Shown here in pieces: positions 1-9,576 of a DNA stretch of 64,000 nucleotides (position 1 is the first letter of the stretch; each line of letters starts with the position of its first letter). The stretch comes from Pleomorphomonas carboxyditropha (GTDB lineage: Bacteria; Pseudomonadota; Alphaproteobacteria; Rhizobiales; Pleomorphomonadaceae), in NCBI RefSeq assembly GCF_002770725.1, contig NZ_NQVN01000009.1:1-64000 (forward strand). Direction: 5' to 3'. A program made the translations under genes and the position numbers. The notes under the pieces were generated by a model that saw only the letters and a list, made by a program, of their open reading frames with translations, did no database searches and was not told where the DNA came from.

Positions 1-217
1 GCAGCGACACGCCGGAGGCGGCCAGGTGGTCGGCGATCATCGCGCCGAACATGTCGTTGGCGATGCCGCCGACGAAGCCGGTCAGCGCGCCGAGGCGCGA
101 CATGGCGACGGCGATGTTGAGGCAGGAACCGCCGACCGCCGGCACGTAGGCGTCCCGGCCATCGGCCGACTTCACAGGCACGAAATCGATCAGTGCGTCG
201 CCGCAGGCCAATAACAT
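1..217 (-). CDS. PfkB-family sugar kinase, N-terminal part (cut by window edge)
   Basis: Only the first 72 codons are present; the gene continues past the left edge. The visible N-terminus begins MLLACGDALIDFVPV and continues with a GGSCLNIAVAMSRLGA stretch and then GFVGGIANDMFG. This is the usual start of ribokinase/PfkB carbohydrate kinases: an N-terminal strand ending in GE/GD, then the GG-x-NvA substrate-binding loop. The family phosphorylates sugars such as fructose or 2-keto-3-deoxygluconate using ATP in the cytoplasm; fructokinase is most likely but the substrate cannot be read from this fragment. The nearby D-xylose operon hints at sugar metabolism, but the DadA-like gene between them argues against one transcription unit. 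Confidence 0.85.
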   Translation of the reverse strand, partial: MLLACGDALIDFVPVKSADGRDAYVPAVGGSCLNIAVAMSRLGALTGFVGGIANDMFGAMIADHLAASGVSL

Positions 218-341
218 GTGATTCCCCCGAGGTTGCTGGGCCGTCCTGCTCCAGTGCTAGCCAATCGGCAGGGCGGCTTCAATCGCTCCGATAGGCATGG
301 GGAATACTTCTGACCACGTTGACAGCCGTCCGCCCGGCTCC

Positions 342-1589
342 TCAGTAGCGATCGATCGACAGGTCGGCCGTTTCGATGTCCGGCTTGCGGCCGGAAATCA
401 GGTCGGCGAGCGCCCGGGCCGAGCCGCAGGCCATCGTCCAGCCGAGCGTGCCGTGGCCGGTGTTGAGCGACAGGTTGCGGTAGCGCGTCGCCCCGATGAT
501 CGGCGTTCCATCCGGCGTCATCGGCCGGAGGCCCGACCAGTAGCTGGCCGCCTTGAGATCGCCGCAGGGAAACAGGCTGCCGGCGACATGTTCGAGCGTG
601 CCGCGCCGGATCGGCGGCAGGTCGGTATTGTAGCCGCCGATCTCGGCCATGCCGCCGACGCGGAGACGGCTGCCGAGCCGGGTGAGGGCCACCTTGTAGG
701 TCTCGTCGAGCACGGTGGAGACCGGCGCGCGCGTCTCGTCGGTGATGCCGGCGGTGAGCGAGTAGCCCTTCACAGGATAGACCGGCAGCCGGAGACCGAT
801 GGTGCGGCCGAGGACCGGCGACCAAGATCCGAGCGCCAGCACGTAGTGGTCGGCATCGATCCTGCCCTCGGAGGTGGCGACGCCGCTCACCGCGCCGCCC
901 TCCGTCTCGATGCCGGAAATCGACACGCCGTAGCGGAAGCGGACGCCCAACTCCCCGGCGATCTTCGCCAGGGCGTCGGTGAACAGGTAGCAGTCGCCCG
1001 TCTCGTCGAGCGGCAGGCGGAGGCCGCCGACGAAGCTCTCCTTCGTAGCGGCCAGCGCCGGTTCGGCGCCGGCAACGCCGTCGCGATCGAGCAGTTCGAA
1101 CGGCACGCCGTCGGCCGACAGCACCTCGGTGTCGCGGCCCGCGTGATCGAGCTGCTTCTGCGTGCGGAACAGTTGCACCGTGCCCTGCGAGCGGTGGTCA
1201 TAGGCGATGCCGGTCTCCTGGCGCAGGGCGATCAGGCACTCGCGCGAATAGCCGGCGATGCGCAGCATGCGCCCCTTGTTGCGGGCGTAGGCCGCCGACG
1301 TGCAGTTCATCAGCAGCGACAGCATCCACGGCAGCACATGCGGATCGAGCGTCGGCCGGACAATCAGCGGCGCATGCCGCATGAACAGCCATTTGATCGC
1401 CTTGAGCGGAATGCCCGGCGCCGCCCAGGGCGTCGAATAGCCCGGCGAGATCTCGCCGGCATTGGCGAAGCTGGTTTCGAGGGCGGGGCCGGACTGGCGG
1501 TCGTAGACGGTGACCTCGTGGCCGGCTTTTGCCAGATAATAGGCGGTGGTGGTGCCGATGACGCCGGCGCCGAGAACGGCAATCCTCAT
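342..1589 (-). CDS. dadA: D-amino-acid dehydrogenase (DadA-like FAD oxidoreductase)
   Basis: 415 aa. The N-terminus [19 protein letters not shown] is a dinucleotide-binding GxGxxG fold, followed by a VTVYDR acidic end of strand 2, as in DadA-type DAO-family flavoproteins. The stretch [17 protein letters not shown] and the C-terminal [14 protein letters not shown] and [16 protein letters not shown] match the conserved DadA blocks. DadA oxidatively deaminates D-amino acids such as D-alanine to keto acids at the inner membrane face and feeds electrons to the respiratory chain. I chose the ATG at 1589 because the glycine-rich fold begins there and an AGGGA-like ribosome site precedes it; an open frame extends 26 codons further upstream. 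No alanine racemase lies next to it, so the exact substrate is uncertain. Confidence 0.85.
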   Translation of the reverse strand: MRIAVLGAGVIGTTTAYYLAKAGHEVTVYDRQSGPALETSFANAGEISPGYSTPWAAPGIPLKAIKWLFMRHAPLIVRPTLDPHVLPWMLSLLMNCTSAAYARNKGRMLRIAGYSRECLIALRQETGIAYDHRSQGTVQLFRTQKQLDHAGRDTEVLSADGVPFELLDRDGVAGAEPALAATKESFVGGLRLPLDETGDCYLFTDALAKIAGELGVRFRYGVSISGIETEGGAVSGVATSEGRIDADHYVLALGSWSPVLGRTIGLRLPVYPVKGYSLTAGITDETRAPVSTVLDETYKVALTRLGSRLRVGGMAEIGGYNTDLPPIRRGTLEHVAGSLFPCGDLKAASYWSGLRPMTPDGTPIIGATRYRNLSLNTGHGTLGWTMACGSARALADLISGRKPDIETADLSIDRY

Positions 1590-1843
1590 GTGAATGGTCC
1601 CTGCCTCACAAGTCTTCATGCGGGCGGCGGCCAGCGAAACCGCCGTCTTCCGCGGCGTCTCCGGCATCGCGGGAGGTCGCTCGCCGCATGTGCCCGAACT
1701 CTAGGAAGGCGGCCGGATCGGGTCCACATGAAAAAGACCGCGGCGGGCGCTTGGGAGGGTTGCAGGATTCCGGGGTCCCGGCGGACCGACCTTCATGCTC
1801 CCCCCTCGCTTCATTCGGCGAGGCGCCTGTGTTATCGAGGGGC

Positions 1844-2434
1844 ATGACTCGCATTCCTAACCTTCTGCGCCTGTCCGGCGTGCTGATGTCGGCGGCCCTT
1901 GCGGGCTGCTCCCTCCTCGGCTCCGACTCGGACTTCACGCCGCCGCCGTCGCGCGCCGCCACCTTCCGCATCACGGCGGCCGGCGTGCCGGGATTGCCGC
2001 CCGGCACCGCCTTTTCGAAAAAGGCGATCGAGGCGCTGGAGCCCGGCTATGTCGTGTCGTCGGTGACCATGGCGACCGAGCAGAGCGAGAGCGTCGCCGC
2101 GCTGGCGCTGTTTCGCGAGGGCCTGCAGGTCCTGCAGGTGCTGCCCGGTCCGGGCGGGAAGATCGGCGCCGTGCATGGCGTATCGGAAAGTCTCGTCGGT
2201 CCCAATGGCGAGCGCATCGGCATGACCTTCCGCGAGACGCGCGTGGATCGCGCCGCCTGCCGCGAGGGGCAGGGCAATTGGCTCGGCATGCCGATCTGCA
2301 CGGCGCGCGGCGCTCCCAACGTCACCTTCGTGTTCGCCATCCCCGGCTACATCTCGGCCGGCAGCCTGCCCGACGATGTCACGCTGGCCGGCGCCACGCT
2401 GCAGCGCATCATCTGGGTGCCGCCGGTGGGGTGA
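1844..2434 (+). CDS. Lipoprotein resembling the DUF1131 (YfeY) family
   Basis: 196 aa. The N-terminus has a short basic region, a hydrophobic run and the lipobox LAGC (cysteine near residue 22), so it is a predicted outer-membrane or inner-membrane lipoprotein. The mature part contains KKAIEALEPGYVVSSV, a central LVGPNGERIGMTF block, two cysteines flanking a short loop (AACREG...PICTA) and a C-terminal LQRIIWVPP. That order and the final IIW motif recall, from memory, the enterobacterial YfeY/DUF1131 lipoproteins; a profile search would settle it. Function unknown. It stands alone, convergent with xylA, with a shared terminator between them. Confidence 0.7.
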   Translation: MTRIPNLLRLSGVLMSAALAGCSLLGSDSDFTPPPSRAATFRITAAGVPGLPPGTAFSKKAIEALEPGYVVSSVTMATEQSESVAALALFREGLQVLQVLPGPGGKIGAVHGVSESLVGPNGERIGMTFRETRVDRAACREGQGNWLGMPICTARGAPNVTFVFAIPGYISAGSLPDDVTLAGATLQRIIWVPPVG

Positions 2435-2484
2435 GGGCGCTCGCCCCGAAGGGCATTGTCGCAAAGCCGTGGCATGAAAACGCA

Positions 2485-2508
2485 AGAGGCCGGGAAATCC
2501 CGGCCTCT
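2485..2508. terminator. Bidirectional intrinsic terminator between lipoprotein gene and xylA
   Basis: An 11-bp perfect GC-rich stem, AGAGGCCGGGA paired with TCCCGGCCTCT, encloses a 2-nt loop (in practice the stem opens to GGGAAATCCC). It sits in the 100-bp gap between two convergent genes and is followed by TCGTCGT on the plus strand. The T-run is weak, so efficiency is inferred. Confidence 0.65.
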
Positions 2509-2535
2509 CGTCGTATTGGAGAATAAAGGCGTCGA

Positions 2536-3852
2536 TCAGCAGAACTGATTGACGATGGCCTCCAACTGCTCCTGCTTGCCGCTCTTCGGCTCGGGATTGA
2601 TGTTGTTCCTGGCAACGTAGTCGGCGAGGTCGTCGAGCGAGCGCTGGCCGGCGAGGATGGCCTGGCCCTCGGCGCCCTTCCAGCCCGCGTAGCGCGCTTC
2701 GAGGTTGTTGGCGAGGCGGCCGTCCTCGATGATGGCGGCGGCGTTGAGCAGCGCCTTGGCGGCGGCGTCCATCGACGCGGCGTGGGCGATCACCAGATCC
2801 TCCGGGTCGAGCGACTGGCGGCGGACCTTGGCGTCGAAGTTGAGACCGCCGGTGGTGAAGCCGCCCGCCTTGATGATCTCCAGCATGGCCAGCGTCAGCT
2901 CGGGCACGTTCATGCCGAACTGGTCGGTGTCCCAGCCGAGACGATCGTCGCCGCGGTTGAGGTCGACCGAGCCGAAGATGCCGAGCGCGTTGGCGAGCGC
3001 CAGCTCGTGCTCGAAGCTGTGGCCGGCCAGGATGGCGTGGTTCTGCTCGATGTTGACCTTGACTTCCTTCTCGAGGCCATAGGCCTTCAGGAAGGAGAAC
3101 ACCGTGGCGACGTCGTAGTCGTACTGGTGCTTGGTCGGCTCCTTCGGCTTCGGCTCGATCAGGATGGCGCCTTCGAAGCCGATCTTGTGCTTGTAGTCGA
3201 CGACCATGGTCAGGAAGCGGCCGAGCTGGTCCTGCTCCTGCTTGAGGTCGGTATTGAGCAGCGTCTCGTAGCCCTCGCGGCCGCCCCACAGCACGTAGTT
3301 CTGGCCGCCCAGCTCCTTGGTGATGTCGAAGACGTTCTTCACCTGCGCCGCCGAATAGGCGAACACGTCCGGATCGGGGTTGGACGCGGCGCCGGCCATG
3401 AAGCGGCGGTTGGAGAACAGGTTGGCGGTGCCCCACAGGAGCTTGATGCCCGTCTCTTCCTGCTTCCTGGCGAAGATGTCGGCGATGACGCGGACGTTCT
3501 TGTTGGACTCGGCGAGCGTCTTGCCTTCCGGCGCGATGTCGCGGTCATGGAAGCAGTAGAACGGCACGCCGAGCAACTGGAACAGGTCGAAGGCGACGTC
3601 GGCCTTCACCTTGGCGAGCTCCAGCTCGTCGGAGCCGGTGAACCACGGGCGCAGGAAGGTGCCGTTGCCGAACGGGTCGCCGCCGCCCCAGGCAAACGAG
3701 TGCCAGTAGGCAACCGCGAAGCGCAGGTGATCCTCCATGCGCTTGCCGAGCACGACCTGGTCCTTGTTGTAGTAGCGGAAGCCGAGCAGGTTGCGGCTTT
3801 CCGGGCCCTCGTATTTGACGGGCTTGAGATTGCCCCAGAACGGATGGGTCAT
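2536..3852 (-). CDS. xylA: Xylose isomerase
   Basis: 438 aa, the usual length of the long-type (family II) xylose isomerases. It interconverts D-xylose and D-xylulose in the cytoplasm, using divalent metal ions. Diagnostic blocks are [15 protein letters not shown] near residue 50, the metal/substrate region [30 protein letters not shown] with the metal-binding glutamate, [25 protein letters not shown], and [11 protein letters not shown]. It is the last gene of a transcription unit lacI-type regulator - xylB - xylA, separated from xylB by only about 40 bp. All key active-site motifs are present, so an active enzyme is expected. Confidence 0.97.
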   Translation of the reverse strand: MTHPFWGNLKPVKYEGPESRNLLGFRYYNKDQVVLGKRMEDHLRFAVAYWHSFAWGGGDPFGNGTFLRPWFTGSDELELAKVKADVAFDLFQLLGVPFYCFHDRDIAPEGKTLAESNKNVRVIADIFARKQEETGIKLLWGTANLFSNRRFMAGAASNPDPDVFAYSAAQVKNVFDITKELGGQNYVLWGGREGYETLLNTDLKQEQDQLGRFLTMVVDYKHKIGFEGAILIEPKPKEPTKHQYDYDVATVFSFLKAYGLEKEVKVNIEQNHAILAGHSFEHELALANALGIFGSVDLNRGDDRLGWDTDQFGMNVPELTLAMLEIIKAGGFTTGGLNFDAKVRRQSLDPEDLVIAHAASMDAAAKALLNAAAIIEDGRLANNLEARYAGWKGAEGQAILAGQRSLDDLADYVARNNINPEPKSGKQEQLEAIVNQFC

Positions 3853-3891
3853 GGTCTTTCCTCTCTTTGAACTTTGTTGCGGACGAAAAGG

Positions 3892-5355
3892 TCAGGCGAG
3901 CGCATCCCGCACGGCCGGGTAGAGCGCGCGATACTTGGCGTAGCGGTCGGCATAGGCGGCGACGAGCGCCTTGTCCGGCTCGACGGTGCGGGCGACCGGC
4001 GGCGGCGTCAGCGTCTCGAAGGGATCGTCGCCGGTGGCGGCGATGCGGCCCATGCGGGCGGCGCCGAAGCCGCCGCCGTAATCGCCCTCGGCGGTGATGT
4101 CGAGCGGCCGGTCGAGCACCGCCGCCATGATCTGCAGCCAGGCTTCCGAGCGCGAGCCGCCGCCGACCGCGAAGGCGCGGTCGATGTCGGTGCCGGCGTC
4201 GTTGAGCACGCGCAGGCAGTCGCGGAAGGCAAAGGCGACGCCTTCCAGCACCGCCTGCGTCAGCTCGGCGCGGCCGGAGGTGTGGCTCAGCCCGACGAAC
4301 ACGCCGCGGGCGGCGGCGTCGTTGTGCGGCGTGCGCTCGCCGGAGAGATAGGGCAGGAAGGTGACCGGCGACGGCTTGGCCGGCTTCGGGTCGAGCCCCT
4401 TGGTCAGCTCCGGCGCCGGCGTTTCCAGCAGATGCGACAGCCATTGCAGGCTGTCGGTGGCCGACAGGATCACGCCCATCTGGTGCCAGGTGCCGGGAAC
4501 GGCATGGCAGAAGGCGTGCACGGCGCCCTCGGTGTTGGGCGAGAAGGAGGCGTTGGAGACGAACAGCACGCCGGACGTGCCGAGCGAGGCAAAGGCGGCG
4601 CCGGGCTTGACGGCGCCCATGCCGATGGCGCTCGCCGCGTTGTCGCCGCCGCCGCCGGCCACCACCGGCGCCTTGGCGATGCCCCAGCGGGCAACCAACT
4701 CGGCGCGCAGGTCGCCCGAGGACTCCGTGCCCTCGACGAGGCGCGGCATGTGGTCGAGCGTGAGGTCGGTCGCGGCCAGCAGCTCCTTCGACCAGGCGCG
4801 CTTGCCGACGTCGAGCCACAGCGTGCCGGCGGCGTCCGACATGTCGGACACGTAGTCGCCGGTCAGCCAGAGCCGGACATAGTCTTTCGGCAGCAGCACC
4901 TTGGCGGTCCTGGCGAAAATCTCCGGCTCGTGCTTCTTCACCCAGGCGAGCTTCGGCGCGGTGAAGCCGGGCATGGCGATGTTGCCGGCGATGGCGCGGA
5001 GCTCGGGGCAGCGGGCCTCGAGCTCGCCGCACTCGGCGGCCGACCGCACGTCGTTCCAGAGGATGGCCGGACGGAGCGGCTTGTCGGCCGCGTCGAGCAG
5101 CGTCGCGCCGTGCATCTGGCCGGAAAGGCCGATGCCGGCCACGGCGGCGAGCTCCTTGGGATGGCTCGCCTTCAACTGGTCGATGGCGTCCTGCGTCGCG
5201 GCGATCCAGCTGTCGCCGTCCTGCTCGGACCAGCCGGCATGCGGCCGCGCCACCTCGAGCGAGGCCGAGGCGGTGGCGATGATCTTCTCGCCGTCGCCGA
5301 CGAGAACGGCTTTCACCGACGACGTGCCGATATCGAGGCCGAGATAGGTGGTCAT
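3892..5355 (-). CDS. xylB: Xylulokinase
   Basis: 487 aa FGGY-family kinase that phosphorylates D-xylulose to xylulose 5-phosphate for the pentose phosphate pathway. The N-terminal phosphate-1 motif LGLDIGTSSVKAVL, the GWSEQDGDSW block, GLSGQMHGATLLD near residue 75, the second-lobe GGGGDNAASAIGMG and the C-terminal GGGSRSEAWLQIMA are all typical of XylB. Start ATG at 5355 is preceded by GGGAGGAGA-like sequence. It lies between the LacI-type regulator and xylA on the same strand. Confidence 0.96.
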   Translation of the reverse strand: MTTYLGLDIGTSSVKAVLVGDGEKIIATASASLEVARPHAGWSEQDGDSWIAATQDAIDQLKASHPKELAAVAGIGLSGQMHGATLLDAADKPLRPAILWNDVRSAAECGELEARCPELRAIAGNIAMPGFTAPKLAWVKKHEPEIFARTAKVLLPKDYVRLWLTGDYVSDMSDAAGTLWLDVGKRAWSKELLAATDLTLDHMPRLVEGTESSGDLRAELVARWGIAKAPVVAGGGGDNAASAIGMGAVKPGAAFASLGTSGVLFVSNASFSPNTEGAVHAFCHAVPGTWHQMGVILSATDSLQWLSHLLETPAPELTKGLDPKPAKPSPVTFLPYLSGERTPHNDAAARGVFVGLSHTSGRAELTQAVLEGVAFAFRDCLRVLNDAGTDIDRAFAVGGGSRSEAWLQIMAAVLDRPLDITAEGDYGGGFGAARMGRIAATGDDPFETLTPPPVARTVEPDKALVAAYADRYAKYRALYPAVRDALA

Positions 5356-5400
5356 GGTCTCCTCCCAGTGTTGTTTCGGGTCTCTGTTTCAGGTCCGGCG

Positions 5401-6423
5401 CTACAGGAGATTGTCGCGCAGGAAGATGTCGATGCGGATCCGTTCCTGCTCGTCGATGATCTGCCAGTCCGAGGTCAGCGACAGCAGCACGCGGGCCGCC
5501 GAGCGCACTTCGTGGCCGGGATCCTGGTTGATCACCGCGTCGATGGTCCCTCTCACCAGCGCCTCGCGGTTTTCCTCGATGAGCTCATGGGCGATATAGA
5601 CGATCTCGCGCGCCCGGCCGCTGGCTTCCAGCGCCGAGATGACGCCGGCATTGCCGGCGCCGGCGTTGTAGATGCCGGCGAGATCGGTGTGCTGGCGCAG
5701 GAGATCCTCGACCAGCTTGTGAACGCGGGCCGGGTCGTCGCGCCCCTCGCGCAGGGCGATGACGTGGACGTCGGGAAAGTCCTGGGCGATCACCTGCTCG
5801 AAGCCGAAGCGGCGTTCGGCATGGTCGCGCAGGGCCAGCGAACCGGCGACCAGCGCCACCTTGCCGGCATGGTTCGGCAGGAAGCGGCCGATCAGCGAGC
5901 CGGCGGTGCGGCCGGCGGCGGTATTGTCGATGCCGATGAAGCGATCGCGGCGCGAGCTCGGAACGTCCGACACCAGCGTCACCACGGCGACGCCGTCGGC
6001 CTTCAATGCGTTGATCGCCTCGCGCACGGCCGGGTGGTCGAGGGCGGCGACGGCGACGCCTGCGTAATCTTCTTGCCGAATTTCCCTCAAGGCATCGGCG
6101 AGCACCTCGCCGTCGAAGACGTCGACATGGCGAATATCGAAGCCGGCCCCCTTGTAGGGCAGCCAGTCGCCCAGGCGCTGGATGGTCGCTTCGAGGGATT
6201 CGAAGAACGGGTTGTGGCCGCGGGGCAGCACGAAGGCGAAGCGGCTGGTGCCGGGCTGGACGCGGCCGGCGAGGCTCGATGGCGCGTATCCGAGCTGGCG
6301 GATGGCGCTTTCCACCTTGTCGATGGTCACCGAACGCACGCCGTCGCGCCGGTTCAGCACACGGTCGACCGTCGCCACGCTGACGCCAGCCGCTTCAGCA
6401 ACCGTCCGCAGGGTGATCTTCAT
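5401..6423 (-). CDS. LacI-family transcriptional regulator of the xylose operon
   Basis: 340 aa. Residues 1-60 form the LacI DNA-binding domain: ITLRTVAEAAGVSVATVDRVLN followed by the hinge-helix region; the recognition helix carries VATVDRVL, a variant of the usual VSTVSRVL. The remainder is a periplasmic-binding-protein-like sensor domain, including FAFVLPRGHNPFFESLEA and GIYNAGAGNAGVISALEAS. It is the first gene of a same-strand run with xylB and xylA (45-bp gap), so it probably controls D-xylose or related pentose use. The ligand is inferred from position only. An AT-rich stretch of about 30 bp directly upstream may hold its operator, but I could not identify a convincing dyad. Confidence 0.88.
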   Translation of the reverse strand: MKITLRTVAEAAGVSVATVDRVLNRRDGVRSVTIDKVESAIRQLGYAPSSLAGRVQPGTSRFAFVLPRGHNPFFESLEATIQRLGDWLPYKGAGFDIRHVDVFDGEVLADALREIRQEDYAGVAVAALDHPAVREAINALKADGVAVVTLVSDVPSSRRDRFIGIDNTAAGRTAGSLIGRFLPNHAGKVALVAGSLALRDHAERRFGFEQVIAQDFPDVHVIALREGRDDPARVHKLVEDLLRQHTDLAGIYNAGAGNAGVISALEASGRAREIVYIAHELIEENREALVRGTIDAVINQDPGHEVRSAARVLLSLTSDWQIIDEQERIRIDIFLRDNLL

Positions 6424-6601
6424 TGAGGGACCTAGCCTTCCAAATGATTTTTTTCACTCAATAAGGCTATGCAATTCCATCGTCAATGCGCAATAGACCG
6501 ATTCAAACACTCATCGGCGAAAAGCAGGGGGCGGGTGGGAAGCCCCATGATGTGTCGGGGCGACGCCGGCCGAGTTCGAGCCGGCGCCGCATTGGCCATC
6601 C

Positions 6602-7987
6602 TCAGGCGCCGAGCGCCTCGAGAACGCGGACCCAGGAGCGGATGCCGCCGTGGTAGCTCGACACCTCGTATTTCTCGTTGGGCGAATGGATGCGGTCGTC
6701 GTCGAGGCCGAAGCCGATCATCAGGCTGTCCATGCCGAGGATCGACTTGAAATGCCCGACCACCGGGATGGAGCCGCCCGAGCCGACCAGCGCCGGCGCC
6801 TTGCCCCATTCGGCTTCGAGGGCCGCGCGCGCCTTGCCCATCGCTTCGCCGTCGATCGACAGATGGACGGCCGGGCTGCCGCCATGCTCATGGAACTCGA
6901 CCTTGGCGTCGGGCGGCAGCCGATCCTTCACATATTGCCGGAAAGCGGCGCGGATCTTCTGCGGGTCCTGCCCGGCGACGAGACGGAACGACACCTTGGC
7001 CTCGGCGGTCGCCGGCAGCACCGTCTTGAAGCCCGGGCCGGCATAGCCGCCGGCAAGGCCGTTGATCTCGCAGGTCGGCCGCGACCAGATCTTCTCCAGC
7101 ACCGTCCGGTCGACCTCGCCGGCCGGCGTCGTCAGTCCGGCGCCGCCGAGGAAGGCGGCGGCGTCGAAGCCGAGGTTGTCCCAATTGGCCCTGAGTTCCG
7201 GTGAAATGTCGGCGACGCCGTCGTAGAAGCCGGGAACGGTGACGCGGCCCTCGTCGTCGTGCAGATCGCCGAGGATTTTCGTCAGCACGTGCAGCGGATT
7301 GAGCGCCGCGCCGCCGAACGCGCCGGAATGCAGGTCGTGGCTGGCGCAGCGGAGCGTGATTTCCTCGCCGACGAGGCCACGCAGCATGGTGGTCACGGCC
7401 GGCGTCTTGCGGTCCCACATCTCGGTGTCGCAGACCAGGGCCACGTCGACGGAGAGTTCGTCCCGGTTCGCCTCGAGGAAGGGAATCATCGACGGCGATC
7501 CCGACTCCTCCTCGCCTTCCGAGAAGAAGGTGACGTTGACCGGCAACTGGCCGGTCTCGGCGATCAACGCCCGGCACGCCTCGAGGAAGGTCATCAACTG
7601 CCCCTTGTCGTCCTGGGCGCCGCGGGCGAGGATGCGCTCGCTGCCGTCGGGCAATTTTTTCACCACCGGCTCGAAGGGCGGCGAATCCCACAGCTCCAGC
7701 GGATCGACCGGCTGGACGTCGTAATGAGCGTAGAACAGCACGTGCGGCTTGTCGGGACCGGCCTTGGTGTAGTGGCCGACCACCATCGGATGCTTCGGCG
7801 TCGGCCGCACCGAGGCGCTGAAGCCCAGCGCGGTCAATTCGTTCACCAGCCAGGCCGCGGCACGAACGCAGTCGTCCTTGTAGGCCGGGTCGGCGGAAAT
7901 CGAGGGAATGCGCAGGAAGTCGAACAGACGGTCGAGGCTCTTCGGGAAGTCGGCATCGACGCGGGAAAGAACGGCAGTAACGGACAT
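6602..7987 (-). CDS. M20-family metallopeptidase / dipeptidase
   Basis: 461 aa. The zinc-dependent M20 signatures are present in order: FYAHYDVQPVDPLELWDSPPFEP (first metal histidine and the catalytic Asp), ARGAQDDKGQL (bridging Asp), FSEGEEESGSPSM (catalytic Glu and metal Glu), and C-terminal GSGGSIPVV. A lid/dimerisation domain with CASHDLHSGAFGGAALNP lies in the middle, as in the M20 dipeptidases of the CNDP/DapE-like group. It probably hydrolyses dipeptides or N-acyl amino acids in the cytoplasm; substrate unknown. Start ATG at 7987 is preceded by GGAGACG; the open frame runs 28 codons further but that part crosses non-coding-looking sequence. Confidence 0.9.
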   Translation of the reverse strand: MSVTAVLSRVDADFPKSLDRLFDFLRIPSISADPAYKDDCVRAAAWLVNELTALGFSASVRPTPKHPMVVGHYTKAGPDKPHVLFYAHYDVQPVDPLELWDSPPFEPVVKKLPDGSERILARGAQDDKGQLMTFLEACRALIAETGQLPVNVTFFSEGEEESGSPSMIPFLEANRDELSVDVALVCDTEMWDRKTPAVTTMLRGLVGEEITLRCASHDLHSGAFGGAALNPLHVLTKILGDLHDDEGRVTVPGFYDGVADISPELRANWDNLGFDAAAFLGGAGLTTPAGEVDRTVLEKIWSRPTCEINGLAGGYAGPGFKTVLPATAEAKVSFRLVAGQDPQKIRAAFRQYVKDRLPPDAKVEFHEHGGSPAVHLSIDGEAMGKARAALEAEWGKAPALVGSGGSIPVVGHFKSILGMDSLMIGFGLDDDRIHSPNEKYEVSSYHGGIRSWVRVLEALGA

Positions 7988-8715
7988 CGGCGTCTCCAAT
8001 GGGATAGGCCCTTTATAATCCATTTGCGATCGATGCGACGAGCCCAAAGGAATGCACCATGGGCGGACCATGGAAGCGTCCCGCAGAGTTGGCGCCGCGG
8101 TCGGCAGAATTCGTGTTGTTTCCTACGTAAAAATACGCAATATATTGTCCCGGCTTGGCATTAGAGGCGCCGTCCGACGTGAGCTTATTGGCAAATTTTT
8201 CCGTTCGGCATGCTTTTCCGGACCGCTCCGGCGCTGAAATTCAGAGTAGCAAAATTCGAACCTGTAATCAGGGGCGGTGGTTGCTGGCGCGCCAAGTCGG
8301 GAGGATTTTAGCTGGGCAACGAAATTGGATTGCACCGGCGTTTTAAGGTTCGTTTCTGGCTATATACATATAATTTTTCTCATATTAGTTGCTGATAAAT
8401 TTCAATTCGCAAGTTGATACTGACGATAATTCCGGAAAAACTGTCTTAATTCCGCCTAATCGAGCCCGTGGTGAAAGTTTATGCAGTGTCATAAATAGGA
8501 TAGTTGGGTGGTAGTCGCCTTTTTTGAAAGCGAAGGGCATAGCAATTCGTGTGATATTGTGCGCTTTCGCTTCCAAAGCCTTTATCTGGCGCCAAATGTG
8601 CTCTAGAAGGAACCTATTCGGGCGTTCATGCGTTTTTATGCGAAAAGTAGCTGAAGCATGAGCATATATGTCCGAACTGACGACCTGTCGGATGGCTGGA
8701 GGTAGGGTCGAAACC
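7988..8715. other. AT-richer intergenic region between M20 peptidase and LuxR-type gene
   Basis: A gap of about 730 bp between divergent genes. From about 8100, and most clearly 8340-8660, the base composition is markedly more AT-rich than the surrounding DNA and contains no frame with the codon bias of its neighbours. It holds the TACGTA/TACGCA dyad at 8124-8139 and presumably the promoters of both flanking genes. Short open frames here have neither family resemblance nor convincing ribosome sites. AT-rich islands of this type are typical targets of MucR/H-NS-like silencers; that is inference. Confidence 0.6.
8124..8139. promoter_or_regulatory. Candidate operator, dyad TACGTA-AAAA-TACGCA
   Basis: Two near-inverted 6-bp half-sites (TRCGTA type, one mismatch between arms) are separated by four A residues, about 140 bp upstream of the M20 gene and about 580 bp upstream of the luxR-type gene. 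The symmetry and the neighbouring LuxR-type regulator suggest a binding site, but no known regulon motif is claimed. Confidence 0.35.
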
Positions 8716-9426
8716 ATGAATACGCCAGACGATATCCTGGCTGACGCAGTCGGCCTCCGCACGTATTCCAGTGCAAACAAGATATTCGAGGTTATCGAGC
8801 GCCGGCTTATTGGGCACGGCGCCAGTCACGTCCTGATCTCCGGCCTGCCGATGCCGGGTCGGCCGGTGGAGCCGCTGGTTCTCCACATCCGTTGGCCCGA
8901 CGTCCGCTCCGAGCGCGGGCAGCTCATCACCATCAACAAGGGTGACCCGGTGCTGGAGCGCTGCCGCGTCGCCCATCGGCCCTGCCTGATCGACGGCGTC
9001 AGCATTTCCGGGCACTCCGATCTGGTGGCCGCCGCCGGCCCCGAGGCCTCGGCGCGCATCGTGGCGGTGCCGATTACCTCGATCACGCCCTATCAGGCGG
9101 CGGTCATCGGCCTCGGCGAGGCGCTGTCGCTGACCGAGCTCGATCTCGTCGCCTTCGACTTCCTGTGCAACCAGGCCTTCCGGCGGCTGCGAGCGCTCGG
9201 CTATCTGGTGGATTCCCGCCCCGGTGACCTGTCGGCGCGCGAGCGGCGCGTCCTCGAACTGACGGCGCTCGGCATGACGGCGCAGGCCATCGCCGAGAAC
9301 CTCAACATCTCCCAGCGCACGGTGCACGCCCATCTGCAGAACGCCGGCGAGAAGCTCGACGCCACCAACAAGACCCAGGCGGTGGTCGAGGCGTTGCGCT
9401 ACGGACAGATCTCGCTCGCCAGCTGA
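8716..9426 (+). CDS. LuxR-family transcriptional regulator (solo)
   Basis: 236 aa from the ATG at 8716, which has GGAGG about 13 nt upstream; an in-frame ATG at 8668 would add 16 residues. The C-terminal 65 residues are a LuxR/GerE helix-turn-helix: LSARERRVLELTALGMTAQAIAENLNIS then QRTVHAHLQNAGEKLDATNK. The N-terminal part resembles the autoinducer-binding fold in length and position, with HIRWPDVRSERG in the ligand-pocket region, but I cannot confirm the conserved ligand residues. No luxI-type synthase is within the window, so it is a solo regulator responding to an unknown or exogenous signal. A strong terminator follows. Confidence 0.85.
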   Translation: MNTPDDILADAVGLRTYSSANKIFEVIERRLIGHGASHVLISGLPMPGRPVEPLVLHIRWPDVRSERGQLITINKGDPVLERCRVAHRPCLIDGVSISGHSDLVAAAGPEASARIVAVPITSITPYQAAVIGLGEALSLTELDLVAFDFLCNQAFRRLRALGYLVDSRPGDLSARERRVLELTALGMTAQAIAENLNISQRTVHAHLQNAGEKLDATNKTQAVVEALRYGQISLAS

Positions 9427-9451
9427 AGCCATCCGGCGATGCCATGGCATG

Positions 9452-9483
9452 AAGGTCCGTCGGGTCGCCGGCGGGCCTTTTTT
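9452..9483 (+). terminator. Intrinsic terminator of the luxR-type gene
   Basis: AAGGTCCGTCGG pairs with CCGGCGGGCCTT around a GTCG loop, a 12-bp stem with two G-U pairs, directly followed by a run of six T residues. It starts 26 bp after the stop codon. Confidence 0.85.
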
Positions 9484-9576
9484 CTCGATCCGATCGTGAA
9501 AATGCTGTTCCCGTCCATAGGCAGCGTTGAGAGGCGACCGTCGACTGGGTTAGAACGTTTTCAGGTTCGCCGGGCA

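Noticed and set aside
297-1847. 516-codon open frame antisense to the DadA-like gene
   Set aside because: It has no family resemblance and its composition (Arg, Gly, Val, Asp rich) is what the high third-position GC of the real gene produces on the opposite strand.
3874-6426. 850-codon open frame opposite xylB and the LacI-type regulator
   Set aside because: The opposite strand encodes two proteins with complete family motifs; the antisense product is low-complexity.
8385-8780. 131-codon frame in the AT-rich region on the minus strand
   Set aside because: Overlaps the start of the LuxR-type gene, has neither ribosome site nor family similarity.
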